Both the position numbers and the translations under genes were made by a program. From Pseudomonadota bacterium (GTDB taxonomy: Bacteria > Pseudomonadota > Gammaproteobacteria > Burkholderiales > Burkholderiaceae), in NCBI GenBank assembly GCA_963205525.1, contig CAUJJP010000104.1:1-30275 (forward strand): 30,275 nucleotides of DNA, in the 5' to 3' direction. Shown here one piece after another: positions 7,566-16,095 of this stretch (position 1 is the stretch's first letter; each line of letters opens with the position of its first letter). The notes under the pieces are model-generated. The model was not told the origin of the DNA. It ran no database searches and was given only the letters and a program-made list of their open reading frames with translations.

Positions 7566-8378
7566 ATGACGCAAGCGCCGGCCACGCCCTACGAAGACTT
7601 CATGCGCCACGTGTTCGAGCACGGGGTGGCCAAGGGCGACCGCACCGGTACCGGCACGCGCAGCGTGTTCGGCCACCAGATGCGCTTCGACCTGAGCGCC
7701 GGATTCCCGCTCGTGACGACCAAGAAGGTGCACTTCAAGAGCATCGCGCTGGAACTGCTGTGGTTCCTGCGCGGCGACGGCAACGCGCGCTGGCTGCAGG
7801 AGCGCGGCGTCAGCATCTGGGACGAGTGGGCCGACCCCCAGACCGGCGAGCTCGGTCCGGTCTACGGTGTGCAGTGGCGCAGCTGGCCGACACCGGACGG
7901 CGGCCACATCGACCAGATCGCCGAAGTCGTCAAGCAGCTGAAGACCAACCCCGACAGCCGGCGCATCGTGGTCAGCGCCTGGAACGTGGCCGACCTGGCG
8001 CAGATGGCGCTCATGCCCTGCCACGCCTTCTTTCAGTTCTACGTCGCCGAAGGCCGGCTGTCCTGCCAGCTCTACCAGCGCAGCGCCGACATCTTTCTCG
8101 GCGTGCCCTTCAACATCGCGAGCTACGCGCTGCTCACCCACATGCTGGCGCAGCAGTGCGATCTGCAGCCCGGCGAGTTCATCTGGACCGGCGGCGATTG
8201 CCACATCTACGACAACCACGTCCAGCAGGTGCAGACCCAACTCGCGCGCGCCGCGCGGCCCTGGCCACGGCTGCACATCAAGCGCCGGCCGCCGACGATC
8301 TTCGACTACGCCTACGAAGACTTCGAGATCGTCGGCTACGACCCGCACCCGGCGATCAAGGCGCCGGTGGCGGTCTGA
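7566..8378 (+). CDS. thyA: Thymidylate synthase
   Basis: Encodes 270 residues, close to the usual 264 of the family. It methylates dUMP to dTMP using 5,10-methylene-tetrahydrofolate and releases dihydrofolate. Visible signatures are the phosphate-binding RTGTGT at 26-31, the catalytic Cys152 in [12 protein letters not shown], the [14 protein letters not shown] dUMP site, and the [10 protein letters not shown] segment. The C-terminus ends APVAV, as in active enzymes where the last residues close over the site. folA follows after 28 bases, so the dihydrofolate product is reduced by its neighbour's enzyme. Confidence 0.98.
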   Translation: MTQAPATPYEDFMRHVFEHGVAKGDRTGTGTRSVFGHQMRFDLSAGFPLVTTKKVHFKSIALELLWFLRGDGNARWLQERGVSIWDEWADPQTGELGPVYGVQWRSWPTPDGGHIDQIAEVVKQLKTNPDSRRIVVSAWNVADLAQMALMPCHAFFQFYVAEGRLSCQLYQRSADIFLGVPFNIASYALLTHMLAQQCDLQPGEFIWTGGDCHIYDNHVQQVQTQLARAARPWPRLHIKRRPPTIFDYAYEDFEIVGYDPHPAIKAPVAV

Positions 8379-8406
8379 GCGCCTGCGCCGGCCAGGACGG
8401 GGCCAG

Positions 8407-8913
8407 ATGGAGCTGGTGCTGATCGCCGCGCTGGCGCGCAACCGTGCCATCGGCCGCGGCAACGCGCTGCTGTGGACCGAGGCTGCCGACCAGCGCCACT
8501 TCCGTGCCGCCACCATGGGCTGCCCGGTGCTCATGGGCCGGCGCACCTGGGAATCGCTGCCGGCGCGTTTTCGGCCCCTGCCGGGGCGGCGCAACATCGT
8601 CCTTTCGCGCCGCCCGGACTTCAGCGCCCCCGGCGCCGAGACCGCGCCCGAGCTGGACGCCGCGCTCGCGCGCGTGGCCGGGGCCGGGCGCGTCTTCGTG
8701 ATCGGCGGTGGCGAGCTGTATGCGCGGGCGCTGCCGCGTGCCGACGAGCTGCTGCTGACCGAGGTCGACACCGACCTGGACGGCGACACCTTCTTCCCCG
8801 CCTTCGATCGCGGACAGTTCGAAGAGGTCGCGCGCGATGCGCAGCAGGCCGCGGACGGCACGCGCTACGCCTTCGTCCGCTACCGGAGGCGCCATCCCCA
8901 GGGCCGTGATTGA
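8407..8913 (+). CDS. folA: Dihydrofolate reductase
   Basis: Encodes 168 residues, normal for the chromosomal enzyme that reduces dihydrofolate to tetrahydrofolate with NADPH. The N-terminus LVLIAALARNRAIGRGN is standard. The substrate-site stretch reads LLWTEAADQRHFR: Trp and the acidic Asp28 (equivalent to E. coli Asp27) are kept, while the usual Leu-Pro between them is Glu-Ala, as I recall for related Burkholderiales. MGRRTWESLP, LPGRRNIVLSR and VFVIGGGELYA give the NADPH-binding motifs. It is placed 28 bases after thyA and most likely shares its transcript. Confidence 0.96.
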   Translation: MELVLIAALARNRAIGRGNALLWTEAADQRHFRAATMGCPVLMGRRTWESLPARFRPLPGRRNIVLSRRPDFSAPGAETAPELDAALARVAGAGRVFVIGGGELYARALPRADELLLTEVDTDLDGDTFFPAFDRGQFEEVARDAQQAADGTRYAFVRYRRRHPQGRD

Positions 8914-8968
8914 CAGCCGCCGCGGCGGCCCCTAGCGTCGCTGCGACCTCATCGCCAGGGAGTCCCGC

Positions 8969-9760
8969 ATGCCCATCGCGCGCAGCGTCGGCGTTGCCGG
9001 CCGCAACGACATCGTCGACGTGCTGGTGTTCCAGCTCCTGTTCAACATGAACCTGCCGCAGTTCGGCAGCCCGGCGCCGAAGAAGCTGGAGACCGACGGC
9101 CGCATCGGCCCGAAGACACTGCAGGCCATCGCGGCCTTCGAGACCCGGGTCATGGGCCTGGCAGGGTCCGACGGCATGATCGCGCCCGGCGACGCCACCA
9201 TCAAGGCGCTGCTCGCCGGCCTGCCCGACGGCCCCTCGCCGCAGAAGCTGCAACTGGTGATGCCGCAGGCGCTGCAGACCCGGGTCGAGCTGTACTACGA
9301 GCCGCTGGTGGCGAGCATGCAGCGCTACAAGATCACCAGCGGACGGCGCATGGCGCATTTCGTGGCCCAGATCGCGCACGAGTCGGCCGCCTTTCGCTAC
9401 GCCGAGGAACTCGCCAGCGGCGACGCCTACGAAGGCCGCAGCGACCTCGGCAACAGCGAGCCGGGTGACGGCCGGCGCTTCAAGGGCCGTGGGCTGATCC
9501 AGCTCACCGGACGCGCCAACTACGCCGCCTACAGCCGTGCCGCCGGCGTCGACTACCTCGCCCGCCCGCAGCTCCTGGCCAGCGATGCCGCGGCGGCGGT
9601 CGACGTCGCCTGCTGGTACTGGCACACGCGCCGCCTCAACACCCTGGCCGATGCGGACGACGTGAAGGCCATCACCCGGCGCATCAACGGCGGCTACAAC
9701 GGCCTGGACGACCGCATCGACTATCTCTGGCGCGCGAAGGCGGTGCTGGGACTGCGCTGA
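8969..9760 (+). CDS. GH19 chitinase/lysozyme-like protein with N-terminal peptidoglycan-binding-like domain
   Basis: Encodes 263 residues. The N-terminal half (about 1-90) has the SVG...N-DIVDVLVFQLLFN pattern and DGRIGPKTLQAI at 43-54, typical of PG_binding_1-like repeats in phage endolysins and cell-wall effectors. The C-terminal part (about 110-263) is a glycoside hydrolase family 19-type domain: AHESAAF with the candidate catalytic Glu138, EELASG with a second Glu near 147, KGRGLIQLTGRANYAAY, and the late INGGYNGLDDR. No signal peptide is seen, as in holin-dependent endolysins or secretion-system effectors. An AGGGAG ribosome binding site lies 8 bases before the ATG. No holin, phage structural or immunity gene adjoins it. 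Confidence 0.88.
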   Translation: MPIARSVGVAGRNDIVDVLVFQLLFNMNLPQFGSPAPKKLETDGRIGPKTLQAIAAFETRVMGLAGSDGMIAPGDATIKALLAGLPDGPSPQKLQLVMPQALQTRVELYYEPLVASMQRYKITSGRRMAHFVAQIAHESAAFRYAEELASGDAYEGRSDLGNSEPGDGRRFKGRGLIQLTGRANYAAYSRAAGVDYLARPQLLASDAAAAVDVACWYWHTRRLNTLADADDVKAITRRINGGYNGLDDRIDYLWRAKAVLGLR

Positions 9761-9799
9761 GGGTGCGCAGCCTGCGCAGCCGGTGCGGCCTGCGCGCGC

Positions 9800-10741
9800 T
9801 CAGCCGGTGATGCCGAGGAAGGCCTTCACCGGCTGCACGCTGGCCTGTGCATCCTCCTCCTGCGGCACATGGCCCAGGGTGTCGAAGACGACGCTGCGGC
9901 TGCCCGGTATCAACCGGGCGAAGCCGGCCGCCGCCTCGGGTGCGATGACGTCGTCTCGGCCGCCCCACAGGATCAGGGTCGGCTGGCGGATGGAGGCGAT
10001 CGCCTCGGCGTGCGCCTCGGGCTGGGTCTGCAGCAGGCGCTGGCGCAGGGCGCGCCGGTTGCCCTCGCGCAGCGTGAGCTCGAAATAGCGGTCCACCAGG
10101 GCCTCGCCGATGCGTTGCGGGTCGGCGTAGACCGCCACCAGGCCCTGCACCACCATGGCGCGCGGCAGCAGCCATTCGACCAGCGCGCCCAGCACCGGCA
10201 CGCGCGCCAGGCGCCAGCCCAGCGGCACGCTGCGGATGCTGCCAGGCAGGCCGGCGGCGTCGACCAGGACGAGCCGGCTCACGCGCGCGGGCTCCAGCGT
10301 GGCCACGCGCCAGGCGATGCGCCCGCCCAGCGAGTTGCCGCCCAGCACCACCTGGTCAAGCTGCAGGCGATCCAGCAGCGCCAGCACGAAGCGGGCGTCG
10401 TCGTCCAGGCCGTAGCGCTCGTCGGCGCGCGGCCCGGTCAGGCCGAAGCCCGGCAGGTCGAAGGCGATCACGCGCCGCGTCTGGCTGAGCTCGGCCATCC
10501 AGCCTTCCCAGGTGTGCAGGCTGGCCGAGGTGCCGTGCAGCAGCACGATGGGCTGCGGGTCGCTGCGCGGCCCCTCGTCTCGCAGGTGCACGAGCTGGCC
10601 GTCGAGGTCGATGAAGCTCGATGGCGGCATCGCCCAGCGTGCGACCAAGGACTTCACGTCGCGGTCCGGCTCGCGCGATAGCGAGACGCCGACCGCCGTC
10701 AGGATGAGGACGACGCCGATCAGCCGCCGCAGCCAGGCCAT
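9800..10741 (-). CDS. Alpha/beta-fold hydrolase, membrane-anchored or secreted
   Basis: Encodes 313 residues. Residues 5-22 form a hydrophobic N-terminal anchor or signal sequence without a lipobox. The alpha/beta hydrolase fold follows: LLHGTSAS at 67-74 (oxyanion region), FDLPGFGLTG, the nucleophile elbow GNSLGG with Ser137, the acid in LWGGRDDVI (Asp263 or Asp264), and His291 in TLGHVPQEE. The triad is complete. It resembles esterases, lipases and C-C bond hydrolases of the MhpC type; the substrate is unknown. It is convergent with the GH19 gene and about 46 bases downstream of the next small gene on the same strand. Confidence 0.9.
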   Translation of the reverse strand: MAWLRRLIGVVLILTAVGVSLSREPDRDVKSLVARWAMPPSSFIDLDGQLVHLRDEGPRSDPQPIVLLHGTSASLHTWEGWMAELSQTRRVIAFDLPGFGLTGPRADERYGLDDDARFVLALLDRLQLDQVVLGGNSLGGRIAWRVATLEPARVSRLVLVDAAGLPGSIRSVPLGWRLARVPVLGALVEWLLPRAMVVQGLVAVYADPQRIGEALVDRYFELTLREGNRRALRQRLLQTQPEAHAEAIASIRQPTLILWGGRDDVIAPEAAAGFARLIPGSRSVVFDTLGHVPQEEDAQASVQPVKAFLGITG

Positions 10742-10787
10742 GGCGAGTGCGCGCCGCGCGTCCTTGCCAACCGGGTGTAGGCCGCGC

Positions 10788-11024
10788 TCAGGCGTGGGTC
10801 AGCACCACGCCGCTGTTGGCCACCGTCATGCTGCCGTCGGCGAGCGCGTTGACCTGGTCGCCGCTGTCCAGCCGGTACTCGGTGACGCCGGTGGGCAGCC
10901 AGCGCTCCTGGCCGTCGCGCACCGTGAGGTCGCGTCGCATGCGCTCGTAGGCGCATACCTTGTAATCCTTGCCGTCGCTGCCACGGGCCGCGAAGCTGTC
11001 GAGGAACTGGAGTTTCAGGTCCAT
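10788..11024 (-). CDS. Small conserved-looking protein of 78 residues, function unknown
   Basis: Starts MDLKLQFLDSFAARGSDGKD and contains YKVCAYERMRRDL, RWLPTGVTEYRLDSGDQV and a C-terminal MTVANSGVVLTHA. The last part repeatedly alternates polar and hydrophobic residues and looks like a small beta-barrel fold. The ATG at 11024 is supported by a GGGGGAAGA purine stretch about 5 bases upstream; the longer frame before it looks non-coding. No membrane segment or signal peptide is seen. I recall similar short proteins in Burkholderiales with no assigned role. It may be co-transcribed with the downstream hydrolase. Confidence 0.68.
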   Translation of the reverse strand: MDLKLQFLDSFAARGSDGKDYKVCAYERMRRDLTVRDGQERWLPTGVTEYRLDSGDQVNALADGSMTVANSGVVLTHA

Positions 11025-11117
11025 GCCGTCTTCCCCCTGGGGTGGATGTCCGTGCCGCGCCGGCGCGAGGGCCGGCATCAGGCCGATCCTACGAGGGTCG
11101 CGCAGGTCCGCCCCATG

Positions 11118-11135
11118 CCCCGGATCAATCCGGGG
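11118..11135. repeat. Perfect 8-bp inverted repeat before dnaE
   Basis: CCCCGGAT and ATCCGGGG are separated by CA. The repeat lies where the -35 region of the dnaE promoter would be, so it could be an operator, but such a short palindrome may be chance in GC-rich DNA. Confidence 0.4.
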
Positions 11136-11142
11136 TGACTTC

Positions 11143-11148
11143 TAGAAT
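11143..11148 (+). promoter_or_regulatory. Candidate -10 box for dnaE
   Basis: TAGAAT matches five of six consensus bases and is followed by 6 bases and the dnaE ATG. There is no Shine-Dalgarno in between, so a leaderless message is predicted. No good -35 hexamer is seen 17 bases upstream; an inverted repeat sits there. Confidence 0.5.
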
Positions 11149-11154
11149 CCCCCG

Positions 11155-14100
11155 ATGCCCTTTGTCCACCTGCGTCTGCACAGCGAATACTCGGTCGTCG
11201 ACGGCACTTTGCGCATCGACGATGCGGCCCGCGCGGCAGCGGCCGACGGCCAGCCGGCGCTCGCCATCACCGACCTGAACAACCTCTTCGGCGCGGTCAA
11301 GTTCTACAAGGCCTGCCGCGGCAAGGGGGTCAAACCCATCTTCGGTGCCGACGTCTGGATGGAGCCGGAGGTCGCCGGCAGCCAGGCCTCGCGGCTGCTG
11401 CTGCTGGTGCAGGACCGGCGCGGCTACCTGAACCTGTGCGAGCTGCTGGCGCGCGCCTGGACCGGCAACGCGCAGCGCAGCACCGCCTGGCTGAAATGGG
11501 AATGGCTGCAGGACCTGGGCGACGGCTTGATCGCGCTGTCGGGTGCCGACCTCGGCAGCATCGGCCAGGCCTTGCTGGCGGGCGACCGTGAGCGCGCGGC
11601 GGCGGCGGCACAGCGCCTGGCGGCGCTGTTCCCGGGGCGCTTCTACATCGAGCTGCAGCGCGCCGGCCTGCCCACGCACGAGACCCATGTGTGCGCGGCC
11701 GTGCCGCTGGCGGCCGAGCTCGGGCTGCCGGTGGTGGCCACCCATCCTGTGCAGTTTCTGGCAGGCGACGACTTCGAGGCCCACGAGGCGCGCGTGTGCA
11801 TCGCCGAAGGCGAGCTGCTGGCCAACCCCAAGCGCGTGCGGCGCTTCTCGCGCGAGCAGTGGTTCCTGCCCAAGGCACGCATGCAGGAGCTGTTCGCCGA
11901 CCTGCCCTCGGCGCTCGCCAACACGCTGGAGATCGCGCGCCGCTGCAGCCTCTTGCTCGAGCTCGGCCGCGCCCAGCTGCCGGACTTCCCGACCCCGGAC
12001 GGCAGCCCGATCAACGAGCACTTCCGCCGCGCCTCGCACGCGGGTCTGCACCAGCGCCTGGCTCACCTCTACCCGGACGCCTGCGAGCGCGAACGCCAGC
12101 GTCCCGACTATGAGCGGCGGCTGGAGTTCGAGCTCGACACCATCGTCCAGATGGGCTTCCCGGGCTACTTCCTCATCGTGTCGGACTTCATCCAGTGGGC
12201 CAAGACGCACGGCTGCCCGGTGGGGCCGGGCCGCGGCTCGGGTGCGGGATCGCTGGTGGCCTATGCGCTGCAGATCACCGACCTCGACCCCTTGCGCTAC
12301 CAGCTGCTGTTCGAGCGCGTCCTGAACCCGGAGCGGGTGTCCATGCCCGACTTCGACATCGACTTCTGCCAGGGCAACCGCGACCGCGTCATCGACTACG
12401 TGAAGGACAAATACGGGCGCGACGCGGTGAGCCAGATCGCCACCTTCGGCACCATGGCGGCCAAGGCGGCGCTGCGCGATGTCGGCCGCGTGCTCGGCAT
12501 GGGCTACGGGCACGTGGACGGGATCGCCAAGCTGATCCCGGCGCCGCCGGGCAAGACGGTGACGCTGGCGCCGGTGCCGGCCGAACCCGATGCGGCCCTG
12601 GTCTATGCGCGCAAGGAAGCGCCCGAGCTCGAACAGCGCGAGGCCGCCGACGAGGAGGTGGCCGAGCTGCTGGCGCTGGCCACGCGCGTGGAGGGGATCA
12701 CGCGCAACATCGGCATGCACGCCGGCGGGGTGCTGATCGCCCCCGGGCGCATCACCGATTTCTGCCCGCTGTACCAGCAGCCCGGCAGCGACAGCGCGGT
12801 CCGCCAGTACGACCAGGCCGACGTGGAGGCGGTCGGGCTGGTGAAGTTCGACTTCCTCGGTCTGGCGACCCTGACCATCCTGGAGCTGGCGCGCGAGTTC
12901 ATCGTCGCGCGGCAGCCGCAGCGGGCGGGCTTCGCCTACGAGGACCTGCCGCTGGACGATGCGCGCGTCTACAAGCTGTTCTCCGACGGTCTCACCGAAG
13001 CCGTGTTCCAGTTCGAATCGCGCGGCATGCAGGGCATGCTGCGCGAGGCCAAGCCGACCCGGCTGGAGGACTTGATCGCCCTCAACGCCATGTTCCGCCC
13101 GGGCCCGATGGAGAACATCCCGAGCTTTTGCGCGCGCAAGAACGGGCGCGAGGAAGTGGCCTACCCGCACCCCTTGCTCGAGCAGGTGCTGGCCGAGACC
13201 TACGGCATCTTCGTCTACCAGGAGCAGGTGATGCAGGCGGCCCAGGTGATGGGCGGCTACTCGCTCGGCGGCGCCGACCTGCTGCGCCGCGCGATGGGCA
13301 AGAAGAAGGCCGAGGAGATGGCCAAGGAGCGCGTCAAGTTCCGTGCCGGCGCGCTGGAAAAAGGCATCGCCGAGGCCAAGGCCGACGAGGTTTTCGACCT
13401 CATGGAGAAGTTCGCCGGCTATGGCTTCAACAAGAGCCATGCCGCCGCCTATTCGCTGCTGGCCTATCACACGGCGTGGATCAAGGTCCACTGCACGGCC
13501 GAGTTCTACGCCGCCAACATGACGGTCGAGCAGGACGACACCGACAAGCTGAAGGTGCTGATCGCCGACGCCGCGCTGTTCGGCGTCGCCTTTGAGCCGC
13601 CGGACGTGAACCGTGGCACGCACCGCTTCGAGCCCGTCCCCGGCGCCGCGGGCGAGCGTCTGATCCGCTACAGCCTGGGCGCCATCAAGGGCACCGGCCA
13701 GGGTGCGATCCAGGCCCTGGTGGCGGCGCGCGAAGGCCGGGGCGGCAGCGGCGGCGGGCCGTTTCGCAGCCTGTTCGAATTTGCCGCGCGGGTGGACCGC
13801 AAGGCGGTCAACAAGCGGGTCGTGGAGGCGCTCATCAAGGCCGGCGCCTTCGACGCCATCCACCCCGACCGCGCGCGCACGCTGGCCAGCGTGGGCCTGG
13901 CCTTCGACTGGGCCGAGACGCAGGAGAGCAACGCGCTGCAGGCCGGCCTGTTCGACTTCGGGCCGGACGGCGAGACCGGCCACGGCTCCAGCCAGCAGGA
14001 GCCGGCGCTGGCGGCGGCCGAGCCCTGGAGCATCAAGGAGCAGCTGACGCAGGAGAAGTCCGCACTCGGCTTCTTCCTGTCCGGACATCTGTTCGACGCC

Positions 14101-14691
14101 TGCCGCGACGAGCTGCGACGCCTGTGCCGGCGCCCCATCGCCGAGCTGCAGGAGGCGCGCGAACTGCAGCTGGTGGCCGGCATCGTGGGCGAGCTGCGCC
14201 TGGCCAGCGGCATGCGCGGCCGGGTCGCGATCTTCAAGCTCGAGGACGGCAGCGAGGCCATCGAGGCGGTGGTGGGTGAGGACTTGCTTGACCGTCACCG
14301 CGAGCTGCTGCGCGAGGACGAACTGCTCATCGTCCAGGGCAAGGTCCAGCCCGACCGTTTCGCCGGTGGCCTGCGGCTGAACGTGCAGGCCTTGTGGGAC
14401 TTGGCGGGGGCGCGCGCGCGCTACGGCCGCCACCTGGCGGTGCAGGCGCCCGCGCTGCGCAGCGGCGAGCCGCTGGCCGAGCTGCTGCGCAACTGGCCGG
14501 CGCGCCGCGTCGACAGCGAGGCGGGCGTGCTCGAGCAGGGCCTGGCGGTGCGGCTGCGGCTGCAGCGCCCGGGCGTGGTGGCCGAGCTCGAGCTGGGCGA
14601 CGGCGCCCGCTTCTGGCCCAGCGACGAGGCGCTGCTGCGCTGGCAGCAGGTGGCCGGCGGCGCGGTCGAAGTGGTCTACGAAGCCGGCTGA
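11155..14691 (+). CDS. dnaE: DNA polymerase III, alpha subunit
   Basis: Encodes 1178 residues, the replicative polymerase subunit. The N-terminal PHP domain opens with FVHLRLHSEYSVVDGTLR. The polymerase core carries GPGRGSGAGSLVAYAL and the catalytic PDFDIDFCQ, with Asp401 and Asp403 at the same numbers as in E. coli. The region FESRGMQGMLREAKP and FNKSHAAAYSLLAYHTAW belong to fingers and palm-linked segments. QAGLF at 929-933 fits the beta-clamp-binding motif. Residues near 1000-1080 form an OB-fold (LVAGIVGELRLASGMRG) and the tail tau-binding region is about 1085-1178. The length fits DnaE1, not the shorter error-prone DnaE2. It stands alone as a rightward transcript. Confidence 0.98.
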   Translation: MPFVHLRLHSEYSVVDGTLRIDDAARAAAADGQPALAITDLNNLFGAVKFYKACRGKGVKPIFGADVWMEPEVAGSQASRLLLLVQDRRGYLNLCELLARAWTGNAQRSTAWLKWEWLQDLGDGLIALSGADLGSIGQALLAGDRERAAAAAQRLAALFPGRFYIELQRAGLPTHETHVCAAVPLAAELGLPVVATHPVQFLAGDDFEAHEARVCIAEGELLANPKRVRRFSREQWFLPKARMQELFADLPSALANTLEIARRCSLLLELGRAQLPDFPTPDGSPINEHFRRASHAGLHQRLAHLYPDACERERQRPDYERRLEFELDTIVQMGFPGYFLIVSDFIQWAKTHGCPVGPGRGSGAGSLVAYALQITDLDPLRYQLLFERVLNPERVSMPDFDIDFCQGNRDRVIDYVKDKYGRDAVSQIATFGTMAAKAALRDVGRVLGMGYGHVDGIAKLIPAPPGKTVTLAPVPAEPDAALVYARKEAPELEQREAADEEVAELLALATRVEGITRNIGMHAGGVLIAPGRITDFCPLYQQPGSDSAVRQYDQADVEAVGLVKFDFLGLATLTILELAREFIVARQPQRAGFAYEDLPLDDARVYKLFSDGLTEAVFQFESRGMQGMLREAKPTRLEDLIALNAMFRPGPMENIPSFCARKNGREEVAYPHPLLEQVLAETYGIFVYQEQVMQAAQVMGGYSLGGADLLRRAMGKKKAEEMAKERVKFRAGALEKGIAEAKADEVFDLMEKFAGYGFNKSHAAAYSLLAYHTAWIKVHCTAEFYAANMTVEQDDTDKLKVLIADAALFGVAFEPPDVNRGTHRFEPVPGAAGERLIRYSLGAIKGTGQGAIQALVAAREGRGGSGGGPFRSLFEFAARVDRKAVNKRVVEALIKAGAFDAIHPDRARTLASVGLAFDWAETQESNALQAGLFDFGPDGETGHGSSQQEPALAAAEPWSIKEQLTQEKSALGFFLSGHLFDACRDELRRLCRRPIAELQEARELQLVAGIVGELRLASGMRGRVAIFKLEDGSEAIEAVVGEDLLDRHRELLREDELLIVQGKVQPDRFAGGLRLNVQALWDLAGARARYGRHLAVQAPALRSGEPLAELLRNWPARRVDSEAGVLEQGLAVRLRLQRPGVVAELELGDGARFWPSDEALLRWQQVAGGAVEVVYEAG

Positions 14692-14744
14692 CCCGGCCGC
14701 AGACTGGGCTGGGGATCGGGCCGGAGGCCGGGCCGGAGAGCGGA

Positions 14745-15458
14745 TCAGGCCGACTTCAGCGGTGCTTTGAAGACGTAGCCCACGCGCGAGCGCGACTGCA
14801 GCGGCACCAGCACCGGCGTGGTGCGCTCGATGCGCCGACGCAGGCGGTAGATGGTGGCGTTCAGGCTGTCGTCCGGGCCGTCCTCGTGGCCGAGCTGCTG
14901 GCGCAGCGCGCTGCGGCTCACCACCTCGCCCTCGGCGGCGAGGAAGCACTCCATCACCGTCATGTCGGCGTCGGAGAGCTCGATCTGCGCCCCGTCCGGG
15001 GCCAGCAGCTGGCGCGAGCGCCGGTCCAGCCGCCACACCGTGTGCGCCTTGTTGGCGCTGCGGATGCGCCGCTGCACGGCCATGATGGCCAGCGCCACCT
15101 CGTCGGGGGCGGTCGGCTTGGGCAGGTACATGTCGGCGCCGGCAATGATGGAGCGCCGGAAGCTGTCGCCGCCGAGCTGGCTGCTCAGCACCAGCACGCC
15201 GGCATCGGTGCGCCGACGCAAGACCTTGATGAGCTCGCCGCCGTCGATCCCGGGCAACACCAGGTCCAGCACGTAGAAGGGAAAGCCGTAGGGGTCTTCG
15301 TGGGTGATGAGGTCGGTGCTGTCGCTGAAGACCTCGGCCTGCACGCCCTGCGAGCGCAGGGTCCGCGCCAGTTGCTCGGCAAAAACAGCATCGTTGTCGA
15401 CCAGCGCGACGCTGGCCGGCAGTGCATCGGGCTCGTCCTGAACGGTCGGCTGCTGCAT
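14745..15458 (-). CDS. OmpR-type response regulator
   Basis: Encodes 237 residues. The receiver domain (about 16-130) has the acidic pocket VDND at 20-23, the phosphorylation site Asp65 in YVLDLVLPG, Ser92/Ser93 in VLSSQ and Lys114 in LPKPTAP, so all switch residues are present. The C-terminal winged-helix domain (about 140-235) shows SDADMTVMECFLAAEGEVV, RSALRQQLG, a recognition helix with SLNATIYRLRRRIER, and the wing RVGYVFKAP. It would bind DNA as a dimer when phosphorylated. No histidine kinase gene is next to it, so its partner lies elsewhere and its targets are unknown. It is convergent with dnaE. A TTCAAT box lies 7 bases before the ATG. Confidence 0.92.
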   Translation of the reverse strand: MQQPTVQDEPDALPASVALVDNDAVFAEQLARTLRSQGVQAEVFSDSTDLITHEDPYGFPFYVLDLVLPGIDGGELIKVLRRRTDAGVLVLSSQLGGDSFRRSIIAGADMYLPKPTAPDEVALAIMAVQRRIRSANKAHTVWRLDRRSRQLLAPDGAQIELSDADMTVMECFLAAEGEVVSRSALRQQLGHEDGPDDSLNATIYRLRRRIERTTPVLVPLQSRSRVGYVFKAPLKSA

Positions 15459-15638
15459 GCGGCGGATTGAAGCACAGGCGGACCCGGCTGCACAGCGCCA
15501 GAAACGAAGGGTGGGCGCGAACGCCCGCCCCGGGGATACTGGCGAACTGCAGCCGTCGGCGGCGGCGCTGCGGGGCGCCGGCCCGGGTCGGCGGCCGGGG
15601 GCGCCACCGGCCTGTCGATGCCGGGGCTCGCCACCGAT

Positions 15639-15923
15639 TCAGCGCGCGGCCGGCTTGGCGTAGGGCGTGTCGGCCACCGTCAGGCCGGCGGCGCTGAGCT
15701 TGGCGGCGCTGGCGGGGCCGACCCCGCGCACGCGCTGGATCAGGTCCGCCCAGGTCTTGAACGGCGCCTTCTCGCGCTCGGCCAGCACGCGTGCCGACAG
15801 CGCCGTGCCCACACCGGGCAGCGCCTCGAGTTCGGCGCGGCTGGCCTTGTTGACGTCCACCGCGGCAAAGGCGCCCAGCGACAGGCTGGCGAGCACGGCG
15901 GCGATCAGGGTGCGAATGAACAT
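15639..15923 (-). CDS. ComEA-like secreted helix-hairpin-helix protein
   Basis: Encodes 94 residues. A Sec signal peptide covers 1-20 (ends LGAFA, cut before AVDVN). The mature part is two helix-hairpin-helix units: VDVNKASRAELEALPGVGT and the second hairpin RGVGPASAAKL at 66-76. This is the DNA-binding domain of ComEA, the periplasmic protein that draws incoming DNA across the outer membrane during natural transformation. The protein ends in a short tail without another domain. The ATG at 15923 is chosen over a longer frame because an AAGGAGA ribosome binding site and the signal peptide both begin there. No other competence gene is adjacent, so a role in DNA uptake is inferred from the family. 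Confidence 0.9.
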   Translation of the reverse strand: MFIRTLIAAVLASLSLGAFAAVDVNKASRAELEALPGVGTALSARVLAEREKAPFKTWADLIQRVRGVGPASAAKLSAAGLTVADTPYAKPAAR

Positions 15924-16095
15924 GGCGGTCTCCTTGGGGGTGGGCCCGCTGCACCGTGCAACGGGGTGATCGCCATTCTTCGCAAACGGGTCGGATTGCC
16001 CATCGCCTGCAGGTGGGGCCACCGCCTGGGGCCACCGGATGGGGGTGGCGTGCCTGGCGCCGACCTCTCTTGTGGTGGGCGCCGCGACGGCAGGC

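Noticed and set aside
5618..8861. Long open frames overlapping the ABC exporter, thyA and folA on both strands
   Set aside because: Arg/Ala/Gly-rich translations without motifs; the true frames carry complete catalytic signatures.
8916..8929. Palindrome GCCGCCGCGGCGGC between folA and the GH19 gene, considered as terminator
   Set aside because: No T-run follows on either strand, and such palindromes are frequent in this GC-rich DNA.
14692..14744. GGCCGG-rich repeats between dnaE and the response regulator as terminator
   Set aside because: Arms are short and overlapping with no clear stem-loop and no T-run.
11125..16035. Very long open frame on the minus strand across dnaE (over 1600 codons)
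   Set aside because: It is the shadow of dnaE's GC-rich codons: low-complexity His/Gln/Arg/Ala-rich translation, no domain, and dnaE itself is certain.
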